From: Ficedula albicollis
Lineage: Eukaryota > Chordata > Aves > Passeriformes > Muscicapidae
NCBI RefSeq assembly: GCF_000247815.1
Contig: NC_021674.1
Location: 32,971,462 to 33,035,461 of the forward strand
Reading direction: 5' to 3'
Length of the DNA: 64,000 bases
A model generated the notes under the pieces. The model did no database searches, had not been told where the DNA came from, and saw nothing but the letters and a program-made list of their open reading frames with translations. A program made the translations under genes and the position numbers. Below, piece by piece: positions 38,696-50,347 of the stretch (positions are counted from its first letter, which is position 1; each line of letters starts with the position of its first letter).

Positions 38696-39530
38696 CTCTT
38701 TGAGCCCTTCTTTGTACTCTTAACAGCTTTATATCTTTCTTATATTGTGGCACCTAAAAATGCTGCACGGGACTTGAAGTTAGGTGGCACCAGCACAGAG
38801 TAAGAGGGACAATCCCCTTCCTTGCTTGGCTGGTGATGCCGTGCCTGATGCCCCCCAGGACAGGGTTGCCCCTCCTGGCTCCCTGACTTGTGTTCAGCCT
38901 GACGTTGTGTCCAGGGCTCAAAGTTATTATATTATAACCAAGTTATTGGGGAACCCTTCTAGTGACAGGTCTCCAACCTGATGTCACTCCATTGCCTATA
39001 ACCCTTTGCACCCAACCCATGAGCCAGTTGCTCGCCCATCTCATGATGTGTTTATCCACCTGTGTGCTGGACATTTTGTCCAGAAGGATCCTGTGAGAGA
39101 CAGTATCCAAAACTTTACTGAAATCCAAAAAGATTACATTAACTGTCTTCTCTTGATCAACTAGGTGTGTTACTGTGTCATAAAAGGAAGTCAGGTTTGA
39201 CAAGCAGGACATCCCCCTCACAGAGCCATGCTGGCTGTGACCGGTGACTGTTGTCCTTCAGGTGTTTTGTAGTAACTCCCAGAATAATCTTCCTCATGAT
39301 TTTACCAGGCACTGAAGTGGACTGATAGGCTTGTAGTCAGCAGGGTCATTCCTCTTACCCCTCTTGAAAACTGGGACAGTGTTTGCCAGCTTTCTGTCAA
39401 TCAGGACCTCTCTGGATTTCCAAGACTGTTCAGCAATCACTGTGAGACGTCTCATCATGATGTCTGCCATCCACTTGAATAGTACTCTTGGATAAATCCC
39501 ACCAGGCCTCTTAGAGGGATCCAACTGGAA
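38696..39530 (-). mobile_element. CR1 LINE fragment, antisense, with reverse transcriptase remnant
   Basis: On the minus strand, 39524-38943 encodes broken CR1 reverse transcriptase: KLANTVPVFKRG (near 39390), VIFLDFSKVLDTVSHRILLDKM (near 39140-39070) and VTSGWRPVT (near 38970), matching the family's fingers/palm region. The nearer part, 38696-38930, matches the CR1 3' region in antisense ('ttgtggcacctaaaaatgctgcac', 'cctgatgccccccaggacagggttg'). Both lie in the order of one element with an internal deletion near 38935. The YADD catalytic part falls in the deletion and frames are interrupted, so it is dead. Confidence 0.9.
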
Positions 39531-42500
39531 AATAATCCCTGTTTTGTAAGACAGAATTCTTAATTGTAAGAATTTGAGGAAAATATCTTAGGGAAAAGGA
39601 ATCCACCATTATTTGGATGTCTGATCAGCCTCTAAGTAGCTGATTTGAGACATTCAGCGGTTTGTGGCAAAATGTTTCATTTAACGAGCTCTTGAGTGTG
39701 ACATGGAACTAAATATATCATAGCAGCTTTGATGGGAAGATGTGCCCATGCCTGCAAAAATGTGGATTTCTTCTGTTCTGAAGAGTGCACTGGGTCTTTG
39801 TTAATAACAATAATAGTGATAATGATGATAATCCTCATCTTTATTATCTGCTTCATAAAGGGACATGGGAGGTGACTGCAACAGTCAAAGGTCATCTTTC
39901 TATTGGACAGCAGGAAGCTGGAGGTTGTAATTAAACTCTACATGCTGTCGTGGTAACTAATTTGTGTTTAAATAAAAGTAGTTTATGCTAAATCTTGACT
40001 CTGATTAAATATAAAGCATAATCAGCATTCTTGCTGTGCCAGTGATTCCCCCTTTGAAAAACCTCTTTCTAAGGTGCCTTGTTTTGTGTTTACACACAAT
40101 CTGTGCTCTTACCGTAGCTGCTTCTGCTAGATTAATATATCAGATTTTGTGTGCAAGTTTGTGTAAAGCAGGAGCAAATCATGCCCAAAGATACTCCCTG
40201 GAGTTTCAGTATTCACAATGAACAGTGCATTGCCTTGTCTAAAGCAGCTTCAGTATATCTACATCCAAGAAAGAGTTTGAATTCAGCAGACATTTTGTGT
40301 GTCCTTTATGAGCCTCCTTCTCATAGAACACATTCTTTTGAAAAGGAAAAGGCTATCAGGATCTGCTGTCTTGCTCTTGTTCAGTCTGTGTCAGTAGTTG
40401 CAGTGGTCTCTAGCTATAGACCAGCTCAGTATTTTACTGGGAGAGAACAAGGTCATAATCAAATGGCAGAATGCTGTAGGATTATGTCAGTGCCCTTAGC
40501 TACAGGAACTTGCTTACTGATTCCAAATTATTTTTTTTCCAAAGGTGAACTTTGTCCTGAATAATTCTTTAAATGTGTCTTCTGTTGTAGTGAGCGCTTT
40601 GTGAAAGATTCAGAGCATGTCCTTGGTACTCTGTGGTGTGTTAAAAGATGAATGACTTTGGAAATCACCACCACTTTCAAGTTGCTCTGATTGAATGGTG
40701 TAATTGTTCCTTTTGCCCTGTGAAGGATGTGTTAATAATTTGATAGCTGTGTGGGCAGCACAAGATTTCTCTTTTACTCTATCCCTCTGCCCTTAAAATC
40801 CAACTTCAGTTTAATTGTTGTTCAATAAGCAGTCTACCAGATTTACCTCAAAACATTTGAAGCTATATTTAACAAGGATATTTGAAATCGACCCATTATT
40901 ATTAATCTTTCCTATTTTCACATGGTAATGTTTCCCCACAACACGGTAAAATTATGAAAATGAAATCTAGTGAATGTCAAATTACCCATATTTATCTTTT
41001 TTTTTTAGACTGAGTACAGCGAATCTCAGCTGTTATCTTGCCCTTTGAATGCTACCAAACATAAATTTATGCTCCATTTTTTTGTTGCTGCACAGAATTT
41101 AATGCAGAAGTTCCATGTTAGGCCAGAAGGATGAAATCATTATTACCAGAAGGGCTCAGAGAAAATTGCTAACTTAGGGGAAGAGGACCTACTACTTACT
41201 GATAAATTCTCTTGGTGAGGAATGCCTTTTCCAGGTGAGGTAGAATTCCAATATTTTCTTCATTAATCTCCCTTCAGAAAAAACTCAAGAAGTGTCAGCT
41301 CTTGTTCCATTTGTTTTCTGATGCTGCTTCCTATAGGCAAGTTACTGTAATTCCACTGACAGTTTTAGTGGCTGGGAAGCTGGTGGCTGACAGAAAACTT
41401 CAGGTTTTTATCTCATTCTGCAATCTACTGCACTATCACATCAGACAATGAACTCTTATGCACTAAAGGAAGCAGACACATTCTTTCAGTTTTTGAAATT
41501 GGTTTGCAAATTTGAGTCTTGCCTCAACATTTAAGAATTAGTAGATCAAACCCAGGAAAAACAAGGCTGCTTAATTCTTGAGAAGGATTTGTTTTTCCAC
41601 GCATGTGTCAGAAGAAAAACCACATGCAGGGTATACTGTGAGTTGTGCCTCTCACTGCTTGTTTCATCACTCCCATTTACCAGAAACCAAAGGGGAAGAA
41701 TAACTTAATTTTGTTAGGACTGAGAAGAAACTGATGACCCAGAAGGAGTTGGTTGGAAAGCAAAAGATTAATATCGTAGAGCAGCCAGAATTCCTGATTG
41801 TGCGTAATGGAAAACTTGGTATTAAGTTGTTAAGCTTGTATTATAAACAGGTTTATATTAATTTATGATGTTTTCGTGATTTCTAAAAGCAGAGCTTTGA
41901 GAGACGTATCCTCTAGTACTTCCCTCAACTCATCCTTAAAAGGGGAGTCTTTATGAAGAACCTTTTTCTTGGTTAATGTAGACATTTATTGTCTAAAATA
42001 ACCCAGGAAGTAATTTAGTCAGTATTTATTGGGCAGAAAATTCTCTGCCTGAATAAAGATTGCCAAAGAAGTCATTCATGAGTGTATGCGCATTTATGAA
42101 AGAGAGCTTTGAGCTTTCTACCTTCAGTTTCTTCTTGCTGGGGAGCTTTTCTCCTGAGGTTAGGAATTCTGGACACTGAGAATTGCTTTATAGTGAACTT
42201 GAACACAGATTTATATTTTGAATTTAGCTTCAGATATGGATACATTTCACACATTTCTGTGCATCCACTTCATTCATCAGTTACTGATGTTAGCTAGATT
42301 GTGGTGGGGATGTTCTTGAATGCTTTACTACCTCCAGAGCCTCGAATATTTCATGTCTTTCATAAATGCTAGCTTTCATTTGTAAGGTAATTTCAGTTGG
42401 GAATCCTCAGTTAGGAGTCTTAGAAGCATTAATGAGCTTGGCTATAAAATTCCCTTATGTAAATATAATTAACCTCATACTGCATGATGGCAAATCTTAT

Positions 42501-43294
42501 GCACAGAGAGTCTCTGTAATTGGAATGGGAAGAGAATCCAGCCCGGCTGACACCTGTGGTTTAACTGCAGAGCCATCTTTTTCCTATGAAGTACAGAATT
42601 TAAATCATGATTTATCTTCAGCTCTTGCTGTATAGTGCCAGAAAGCAGTGGAAGAGGAGGTTAATGGTTGCCTTGCATTTATGAGACAGAAGAAAAAAAA
42701 TGGAGCCTTGGGAGGGACATCTGTCTTGTTCCATGTGCACTTGAAAGGTTTTTATCGAGGAATGAAAGGTTGCATTGTTTCATGCTTTGTCTGTTTGTTG
42801 CTTATCCAGGCGGTGATGTACTGCCAACAATTCTATAAAGGAATTTCTCAAAATATATCCTATTAGCTGATCTTAAATCTCATGTATATGCTATGTGGGT
42901 ACTCACAGAAAAGAAAGAGAATTTAGGAAACAAGTCTTTCCCCCTTAAGTACAGAAACAGCATCTATTAAAAGAGATGGTGACAGTAAAGAGGCAGATTT
43001 CCGTGAACTGTGCTTGCCAGGGCTATGTTAGTGTGAAAAAAGCAAAAGGTTAAAAAAAGAAAAAAATCACCTGAGTTTGTTAATGCTCAAAGTGTCATTT
43101 TCAGCTATGTCTTTTGAACTGGGATGGGGAAAAAATAAATTCTCCAAGAGCTTTGGATATGTCTTCTGTTCCATGAGTATTTTTCCTTAAATGCATGATA
43201 TATCCTGGATGATTTACTCAAGTTTGTATATGCGTGAACCTCAGAAAGCAGAAGAAAAAGAACTGATTTGGTACTCTAACTGGAGCACAGAGTA

Positions 43295-43652
43295 GATGAG
43301 ACGGTAAGATTGCCTCCAAATCCCACTCCAGTTTGGCTTAATATTTGAATGGTTTCTATACTCAATCTGTGAGGCAAAAGAAAGAAATGCAAAATAACTG
43401 ACTTGAAGTCAGTAGTCTTTGGGTACGTGAATATTCTTGACTCCTTTCTACCCCCTGCTTTACATATATGTGATGAGACGGTAAGATTGCCTCCAAATCC
43501 CACTCTTCAGTTTGGCTTAATAGTTTGAATGGTTTCTATACTCAATCTGTGAGGCAAAAGAAAGAAATGCAAAATAACTGACTTGAAGTCAGTAGTCTTT
43601 GGGTACGTGAATATTCTTGACTCCTTTCTACCCCCTGCTTTACATATATGTG
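43295..43652. repeat. tandem duplication, about 177-181 bp, 2 copies
   Basis: Copies at 43295-43471 and 43472-43652, abutting, starting GATGAGACGGTAAGATTGCC and ending CTTTACATATATGT. They differ only by small insertions in copy 2 (ACTCCAG/ACTCTTCAG and ATATTTG/ATAGTTTG); the remaining 130 bp are identical by eye. Confidence 0.95.
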
Positions 43653-45843
43653 TTGGATTCTGGGAACAAATGAGGACTTATCAGTCAAATATTGTGGGCA
43701 CATATCTTGGTGTCTAGTGAGGTGCTCAGCCTGCAGATTGACCCACATGTACAACTTTGTGCAGTATGAACAATACTGTGGATACATAAAAGATTCACAG
43801 CCTCTTTGGTAAGTGATTATTTTGGAGTGCTTGTGTTTAAGAACTATTTATCCAAAAAACTCAGAGACCAAGCATCTAGACAATTCCTGGGGAACTTGAG
43901 AGTGATACTTTCAGGCAATGTGCACAATCAGTTTGAGGCATTTTATTGCTCTGTGAAGTTCATGTTAGACTTGTGGGTGTGGACAAGGATCATCAGAAAG
44001 TCTCTACAATTGCAGAAACCATGTCACCAATGTGACATGGCTTTTATCTTTTCCTGAACACCAAGACACACAAATACTTTCCTGTTTTGCAAATGTCTGA
44101 AATACCTCTCTCAAGCCTCACCATCTCACAACTTCAGGGTATCTGCTGATGCCAACAGAAGTGTATTGCACTGGCTGTGGAAATTCGTATTTGGAGTTGC
44201 AAATCTTTATTTGGCAGAAGATGGGGAGGCTATGATTGCAGTTAAGTCAACTCACCAACTTCTTAACTGCTGGCCATTTGCCATGGGAGTAGCACTTCCT
44301 AGTGACATTGTCAGCAATGGTAATTAATTAATGATGACCCATCCTGATTACATATATTTGCATTGGATGAACTAAGATGAGGCAAGGTTTATGTGTGCCT
44401 TCTCCTCTGAAGGGAAAGCTGTCTGTTTAGCAGCTCCCAACATGGAAGGTGAGGAATTTGGTTTCAGAATAATTGAAGTGGGCAGAGCAAAGTCTTGTGT
44501 TAGTTCATTGCAAAGATAAACAGCTGAGTTATCAAGTATTATGTACTATTTAAGGAAACAGAAATACTGTTTAGTGAATTCAAGTGTGCTGAGTGTCCCA
44601 GGTGGACATAGATAGGGTAGCAGGATTCTGAAGAACTGTCTGCCTGCATGTTGGAAGTGTAAGGAGGTATCCTGGCAGACAGCCTAAATTCCTGCATTCT
44701 GCCAGTAGTATGAGATGATTTAAGTCCTGGTTTTCAGCTGTAGCCTTCTGAGAGCACTGCTCATTCAGTGTAGTGAATCCTGTAAATTGAAATGGCTCAG
44801 CATGGGATTAACATGATGGGGGCACTTTGAGCAATTCTTCTGGTTCGTCATAAAAATAGAGAGGCTGGTTTAGCATTCTTTTTCATGAAGTATTACAGTT
44901 GATTGATCTAAAAGTATGTAAAATAAGGATAAACAGATTATCTTCTTAGCTATAGCAGAATGGATAGCAATTTTCTGTGAGAGAAACAGGGGTTGCATGG
45001 TAGTTGGCCTAAAAGATGTTGCCATATCATGTATTCTTTCCCTCACAAATAAAAATCAGTTCTTCAACTTTGCTTTTAATAACTGAAATGTTTAACAGGT
45101 GAAATAAAGCAAGCCTAAGTGGAAAAAGAACTTAAGGATGATTTCAGATACTTTTTTTGATGTGCCTCACAAAGATGTTTTGTTGTTTTTGTGGTGATAA
45201 TTTGAAATATGAAATTGAACAGGTGAGAGGCTACCTCTTGGAAACTTTTTGCAGGAAGAAGGAAACTATGCCGTGGATGATTGCTAGCAATAACCTGAGA
45301 GGGCTCTTTTTAGGCATATGTTGCAATTTTGTGACATGAATTGGTGAACAGAAGTTATTTGTTGTGGAAATGAAGTAAAGAGGAAAGGGAATTTGTTAGG
45401 AATTGCATGAAGAATGGAGATGACATTACAGCATTGTAAATTTCATGCAGAAGAAGTCAGGAAACTAAATTCAAAGTATTGAGGAGTTGCTTTGGTAGAG
45501 CTTACCCAGCTTTCTCTGAAGTCAGAGATCTTTCAGCTAATTTGAGGAGAACTGGGTCAAGCTGATGGAACTCTGATTCTTTTCAGACAATGAAAGGCTG
45601 AGATGAGACTTTACAGCCAGAAAATCATGTTAGATGGCCATCAGAAGAATGGAATCACATGATGTTAAAAACCTTTTAAGAAAGGCAATGAAAGTGAATA
45701 GTAATGATCACAATTTTGCAGAGAGGTGATAAATTGTCTAAGATCCCAAGGGACTCCCTCCTATGCTGTGTGTTGAGTTTGCTGGAGAAAGGTCAACAAA
45801 AATGCTTAATACACTAGAGAGATGTTATTTTACAAAGACAAAG

Positions 45844-46048
45844 AAAATGTTGTTCTTTAATTCCCCCATCACCCCCCTGAAGTAAAATATACGTACAAAT
45901 CTAATCTGTCTTTCTTTTATCTTGAGGTAAGACCAAGCAAGGATTAAAAATGTTTTTCTTTAATTCCCTCATCACCCCCCTGAAGTAAAATATACGTACA
46001 AATCTAATCTGTCTTTCTTTTATCTTGAGGTAAGACCAAGCAAGGATT
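45844..46048. repeat. tandem duplication, 103-bp period, 2 copies
   Basis: Copies at 45844-45946 and 45947-46048, containing ATCACCCCCCTGAAGTAAAA. Two mismatches (TGTTGTTC/TGTTTTTC and CCCCCA/CCCTCA). Ends 285 bp before the second exon. Confidence 0.95.
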
Positions 46049-46104
46049 ATGGTTTACTCTTCTGTATGGATGGAAAACCGTATACATTGTCGACATATTT
46101 AGCG

Positions 46105-46124
46105 ATGGGATAAATTTATCCCAT
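46105..46124. promoter_or_regulatory. 20-bp perfect palindrome upstream of exon
   Basis: ATGGGATAAATTTATCCCAT is its own reverse complement. It lies 209 bp before the exon at 46333, in a short unduplicated stretch with CpGs at GTCGAC, AGCGAT and ACCGTA. The half-site GGGATAA could bind a dimeric factor; this is inference. Confidence 0.4.
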
Positions 46125-46332
46125 TAGTTTTAATGCAGACAAGGTTAGAGCTGAGCTCAAGTACTGTAGATTAGTATGAAAGCAGCAATAAGCTTGTTCA
46201 GAGAGCAGTGAAGAGGGGGTGAATGAAGTGCCTCTCTCTTACTCCAGCTGCAATCCGGCGGCATTGCTGGGTAAGGAGGGGTCAGCCAGTCAGCTTTAGC
46301 TGATGACACTTCTGTTTTCTTTCTGTCTTCAG

Positions 46333-46499
46333 ATATCTCAGCTTATGACAGAGACTAGTCGAGAGGGCCTCACTGAAGCAGCACTGAACCGCTACAATGC
46401 AGATAAACCCTCCCTGTACAGCTTCCCTGCCTCCCAGAGCACGTATGTTGCCAGTGAAGTATCCACAGGCACCTCAGTTGCAGCATCATTTTTTGCCAG
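46333..46499 (+). CDS. KIF26B: KIF26B next internal coding exon (55 codons + 2 nt)
   Basis: This is the following KIF26B exon, continuing the pre-motor region: it opens [16 protein letters not shown] and closes [12 protein letters not shown] plus the first two bases of an Arg codon. It joins the exon ending at 19205 in phase 0 (Gln|Ile) and leaves in phase 2 (AG|g). The acceptor is a pyrimidine tract at 46309-46332 (TTTCTGTCTTCAG) with a plausible branch site CTGAT at 46300-46304, about 29 nt before the AG. The donor is CCAG|gtaagag at 46500. The length of 167 bp is not a multiple of three, so skipping this exon would shift the frame, whereas the previous exon (534 bp) can be skipped in frame. 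No CxxC or nucleotide-binding motif is visible; the peptide is Ser/Thr-rich and probably a linker. The next exon (expected to begin AAQKLNLSS in the family) is not found before 64000. Confidence 0.94.
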
Positions 46500-46619
46500 G
46501 TAAGAGAGATTTCTCAGATTTTCTTTTGCTGGACACATAATTTCATTTAAAGGAGACAACTCCATTGAAGAAGTGGGATTGTCAGGGTACAGTATACATC
46601 AAAACATGAGTGTAGATAT

Positions 46620-46912
46620 AGATCTATCACAAACTTTCAGAAATTACCTTGAAAATGTCATTTAATCCACCTACATGCAGTTATCTGTAAAATGGGATGA
46701 TACTTCTATCCTCCTCTGTAAAATATCTCCAGATCTATCACAAACTTGCAGAAATTACCATGAAAATGCCATTTAATCCACCTACATGCAGTTATCTGTA
46801 ATAGATCTATCACAAACTTTCAGAAATTACCTTGAAAATGTCATTTAATCCACCTACATGCAGTTATCTGTAAAATGGGATGATACTTCTATCCTCCTCT
46901 GTAAAATATCTC
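46620..46912. repeat. triplicated block: 110-bp copy, about 71-bp diverged partial copy, 110-bp copy
   Basis: AGATCTATCACAAACTT starts at 46620, 46731 and 46803. The first and third copies run on for at least 110 bp and are identical by eye. The middle stops after about 71 bp and carries three or four substitutions (CTTTCAG/CTTGCAG, CCTTG/CCATG, TGTC/TGCC). It starts 121 bp after the exon end. Confidence 0.94.
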
Positions 46913-47334
46913 TTTAATGCTTGATTTGGGTTAAAATGTGATTGCACTCCCAGAATAGCACTTGACTTTGTGACATATTTAGAGGGGTGTATCCCTGAAT
47001 GAGAAGAGTCCATCCAAGTAATTTCTTGAGACAGGCAATTAAGTATAGAGCTAACTGGAGGTGGCTAGTTCAGTTTGGTGGCAATCTTCAGACTTCTTTA
47101 TTGAAATGGGATGATACTTCTTTCCTCCTCTGTAAAATATCTCTTTAATGCTTGATTTGGGTTAAAATGTGATTGCACTCCCAGAATAGCACTTGACTTT
47201 GTGACATATTTAGAGGGGTGTATCCCTGAATGAGAAGAGTCCATCCAAGTAATTTCTTGAGACAGGCAATTAAGTATAGAGCTAACTGGAGGTGGCTAGT
47301 TCAGTTTGGTGGCAATCTTCAGACTTCTTTATTG
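46873..47334. repeat. tandem duplication, 231-bp period, 2 copies
   Basis: Copies at 46873-47103 and 47104-47334, abutting, starting AAATGGGATGATACTTCT. One substitution (CTATCC/CTTTCC). It overlaps the third copy of the preceding triplicated block, so at least two separate events built this locus. Confidence 0.95.
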
Positions 47335-47834
47335 AATTTTACTTCCTTCTAGGGAAATTATCATGGTTTCACTTTCAGACTGAAAAAGTTAAGGTTTCTG
47401 ATTTCAGCTTCAGTGCCCGTCATTCCACTAAATTGACCTGAGGGTCTAAATTCAGCCTTGGAACTAGCTTTATGTTGAATATTCAGACATAGTTAAAATA
47501 ATTGATGGGATAAAGTTTAATTTAAAAAATCTTATGGCTATCTTGATTAATTTGTTAGTAAAACGTTTTGTTAAATGGACATATCAGCTAAAAAGTGAAA
47601 TATCAATTATCACCACCAAAAATGTTTTTTTTGCAGAAGTGTGCTCTTTGCAGAATATGATCTTTTTAGCCCAGTTGAATCCTTATGTAACAAAAGACAT
47701 GATATAAGCCTTGTCTTTTAATGCTTTTTCTGAAGTAGATTGCCTTGGGAAGAGTAATGAAATAACAGGAGAATAAGCCATTAGTATAGCACTTTCAGTC
47801 CAATCCAGTGAGAGATCTTGATTTCAAAACATGG

Positions 47835-48290
47835 CGTGAACTTTTGAGCGAGCGCCTCGAGCGCTTTCTGATCAGCTTCCTTCCCTTGAGAAAGCGAAAC
47901 TGTTAGCAATTCCACATGCTTCTACTTTGTTTTAAAGGTAAATGGAAAACTTATAAAGTTGTTGCACTCCGTAAATCTGGAATAAAGATTTTCCTCTCCT
48001 GTTTTTCCTCACCAGCATGAGGGCTGCACATGTTCGATCAGTGTCATACAGCAAGTGAGTCGTGTAAAAGGATTAAGCGTAGCATTTTAGAAGATCCAGT
48101 CGTTTGGGGCAACTCTGCCATTTTTTCTTTGCGGATGAGATGCTGCAATAGCAAATGTGAATGATGACTGGTCTTGGTTTGCTGCCCTTTTCTGTTTAGC
48201 TGCAGGCAATTTAAATTAAAATTGTTGAATGTACACACATGGTAATATCTAGTTGGAGTGCAGATTGGGATTAGCACATATTTTAGCATG
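47835..48290. promoter_or_regulatory. CpG-clustered candidate regulatory element
   Basis: Six CpGs fall within 47835-47896, including the inverted repeat AGCGC-CTCGA-GCGCT (47851-47865), and five or more follow to 48132 in a CpG-poor intron. AT-rich homeodomain-like sequence (CAATTTAAATTAAAATTG, near 48209) follows. The stretch is free of recognisable repeats and tandem copies. Retained CpG suggests constraint or lack of germline methylation. Conservation is not shown. Confidence 0.35.
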
Positions 48291-50347
48291 AATTGATTTA
48301 TGAAGATGACTTAACTCATTTGTTCTTCATTGTTTTATTGTTTATGCTGAGAGAATTCATTTGCTCTTAATATACTGTGCTGAAATGCAGGAAACTAATT
48401 AAATTTACTCAAAATCCCTAGTGTAAATCATAGCATTTTAAGTAGAACTCTGTTAGCTTCTAGCTGATGTTGTGAATTCTTGGGTGTGCTTGGTCCAGCA
48501 GAGATCTCATGTTTAGACTGTTTATTTTTAAACTGTACTTAGCAAGACAAAAGTGCCTGGTTTAGTTTGGAGTATTGCACAATTAGATTAATGTCGCTTA
48601 TGTGAGTCAGTTTTGTCCTGAATTTCAAGTTACATCATCTGCTGGCAATTTAAGCAGGAAATTCAAGTCAGTTGTTCAGTGCTTGACTTTTTAACAAGAA
48701 AATCGCCAAGTTGTGTTCCAAATCTGGATCACTAATTTTTTGTTTTGCATCTTTTGTGTCTGTTTGCATTTCTGTCAAGTTGGGGTGAGAAGCGCAGGGA
48801 CATACTTGTACGTGTATTATAAAATGCAAAGTAGAAGGCACTGGTTGTCTAACTCATTGAGATGGTGCACTGTTTACAATGTGAAACAGTCCTTTGTACC
48901 AGGTCTATGAATTCCAAACTTTTGCTTTTTCTGGTTGTCAGTGGCACAAGGAGTAGTGACTACCAGCTACATATGCTGTTTTTGAATGTGTGTCATATAT
49001 TGTGTTTTCACAATGAGTAAGAAATTATTACAAAGCCAGAGAAAGTTGCTGATGTGAAGCTGAAGTTCAGAGTTGAAGAGTAGAACCTATTCTTTTGAAA
49101 TTTGAATAATGACCCACAGTTTTTCACTCTTTTATAACAAGCAAAGCAAACCTCTGATGAGGCTCAGATATAAGTCATCCATCATCAGGAAAAAAACCCA
49201 ATTAACTAAAATACTGTAGTATGGAGGAAATGTCAAGGCATCCATGGAACTTTTGGTTGTAATTACTTCAGAAATATCAGGCATGGAATACTGGGAGCTC
49301 ATAATTTCTCTGTTCTCAGGCATTACTAGTTCAACAGTGATAGTCACTTGATTGCCTATAGCTGGCACTGAGCCATGGAGAAGTATCCTAAGGCCACAGT
49401 GACTCTCAGTGTTTTTAAAAACCAGGAGACTTATCAGATGTCTCAATAATTGACTGTTACAGTTCATGATCTATAGCTGACAGATTTCCAAACCAGCTAA
49501 AAGGGCTGCAGCTTCTGTGAATTGTCATTTGTTGGGATATTGCTGCGAGGGAACTTATGACACATCAGGCTTCCCATGGGACAGTATGTGAATGCTTTAA
49601 AGGAACAAACACTGAAAATTGTCCAAAGCGCTCAGCTGGTAGGCTTATGAATATTAGATGATACAGGTATGAATAATGAATTTCTAATGGTGATTCTGAC
49701 ACAGAAACTGAATTCAATCAATTGTGCTTTTAGTGACGAGCACTAAATTTGCCTTTTTGTTTAGGGCTATCACTCATTTTTGTCTCAGATATGCTTCAAT
49801 CATGTTAGTTTAGCATCATCTTGCTTCTCACCAGTACACATTCATGATGAGAATAATTCATTTAGTGAATGTGAAATAACATTAAGATACTTTACTCATA
49901 ATGAATCATTTACAGAGCATTTTAGATTTTTTTTGCATGACTTAACTTCTGCCTCCAGTTTGGGTCTTTATTCTAAGAAGCACAGCATCTTTGGTGTGCC
50001 AGCCTCTTGCCTTATGTCTTCCCAGCAAGATGTAGTAGGAGTGTGCCACCCCAGGTAAGGGATTAGTAAATTCCTTGCTGATGCTGCCAAAGAACTGAGG
50101 GAAGGGCCTTCTGGCACTTGTTTTGCTGGTGTCTCTGTGAAGCTTTATCAGGCCAAGGGGCATAGGAGTTTTATTCCTATCTATGCTGGTTTCTACATGG
50201 AGAAAACTTCTGGGACTCCGACTTCAGCTTTGGCCTGACTACTCTGCTAATAAACCTGCCCTTCTGAATAAAAATTCTCTCTTGTGGTTGGGCTGTAGAG
50301 TTTCAATAGTCTCTCTGATGGTGATAGAATGATGCAGGAACTAGAAG

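Larger units (their letters stand above)
19206..46332 (+). other. KIF26B: KIF26B intron, complete (27,127 bp)
   Basis: Complete intron between the two exons, GT (gtaagt at 19206) to AG (46331-46332), inserted in phase 0. It contains an inverted pair of CR1 fragments, a 1.49-kb tandem duplication, several shorter tandem duplications, poly-T runs and, in its last 270 bp, a perfect palindrome. Stretches 20281-25232, 28321-30091, 30185-37532, 39531-43294 and 43653-45843 contain no gene or repeat family I can name. The longest chance ORF is 137 codons (40151-40564). Confidence 0.9.

Noticed and set aside
38943..39524. Reverse transcriptase ORFs as an active LINE
   Set aside because: The frame is interrupted, the catalytic part is deleted and both ends are truncated.
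40151..40564. 137-codon ORF, the longest apart from the KIF26B exon
   Set aside because: No recognisable motif, no splice-bounded match and composition like the surrounding intron; a frame of this length is expected by chance in 64 kb read in six frames.
46303..46332. In-frame extension upstream of the second exon ([10 protein letters not shown])
   Set aside because: It is the translated pyrimidine tract of the acceptor site, not coding sequence.
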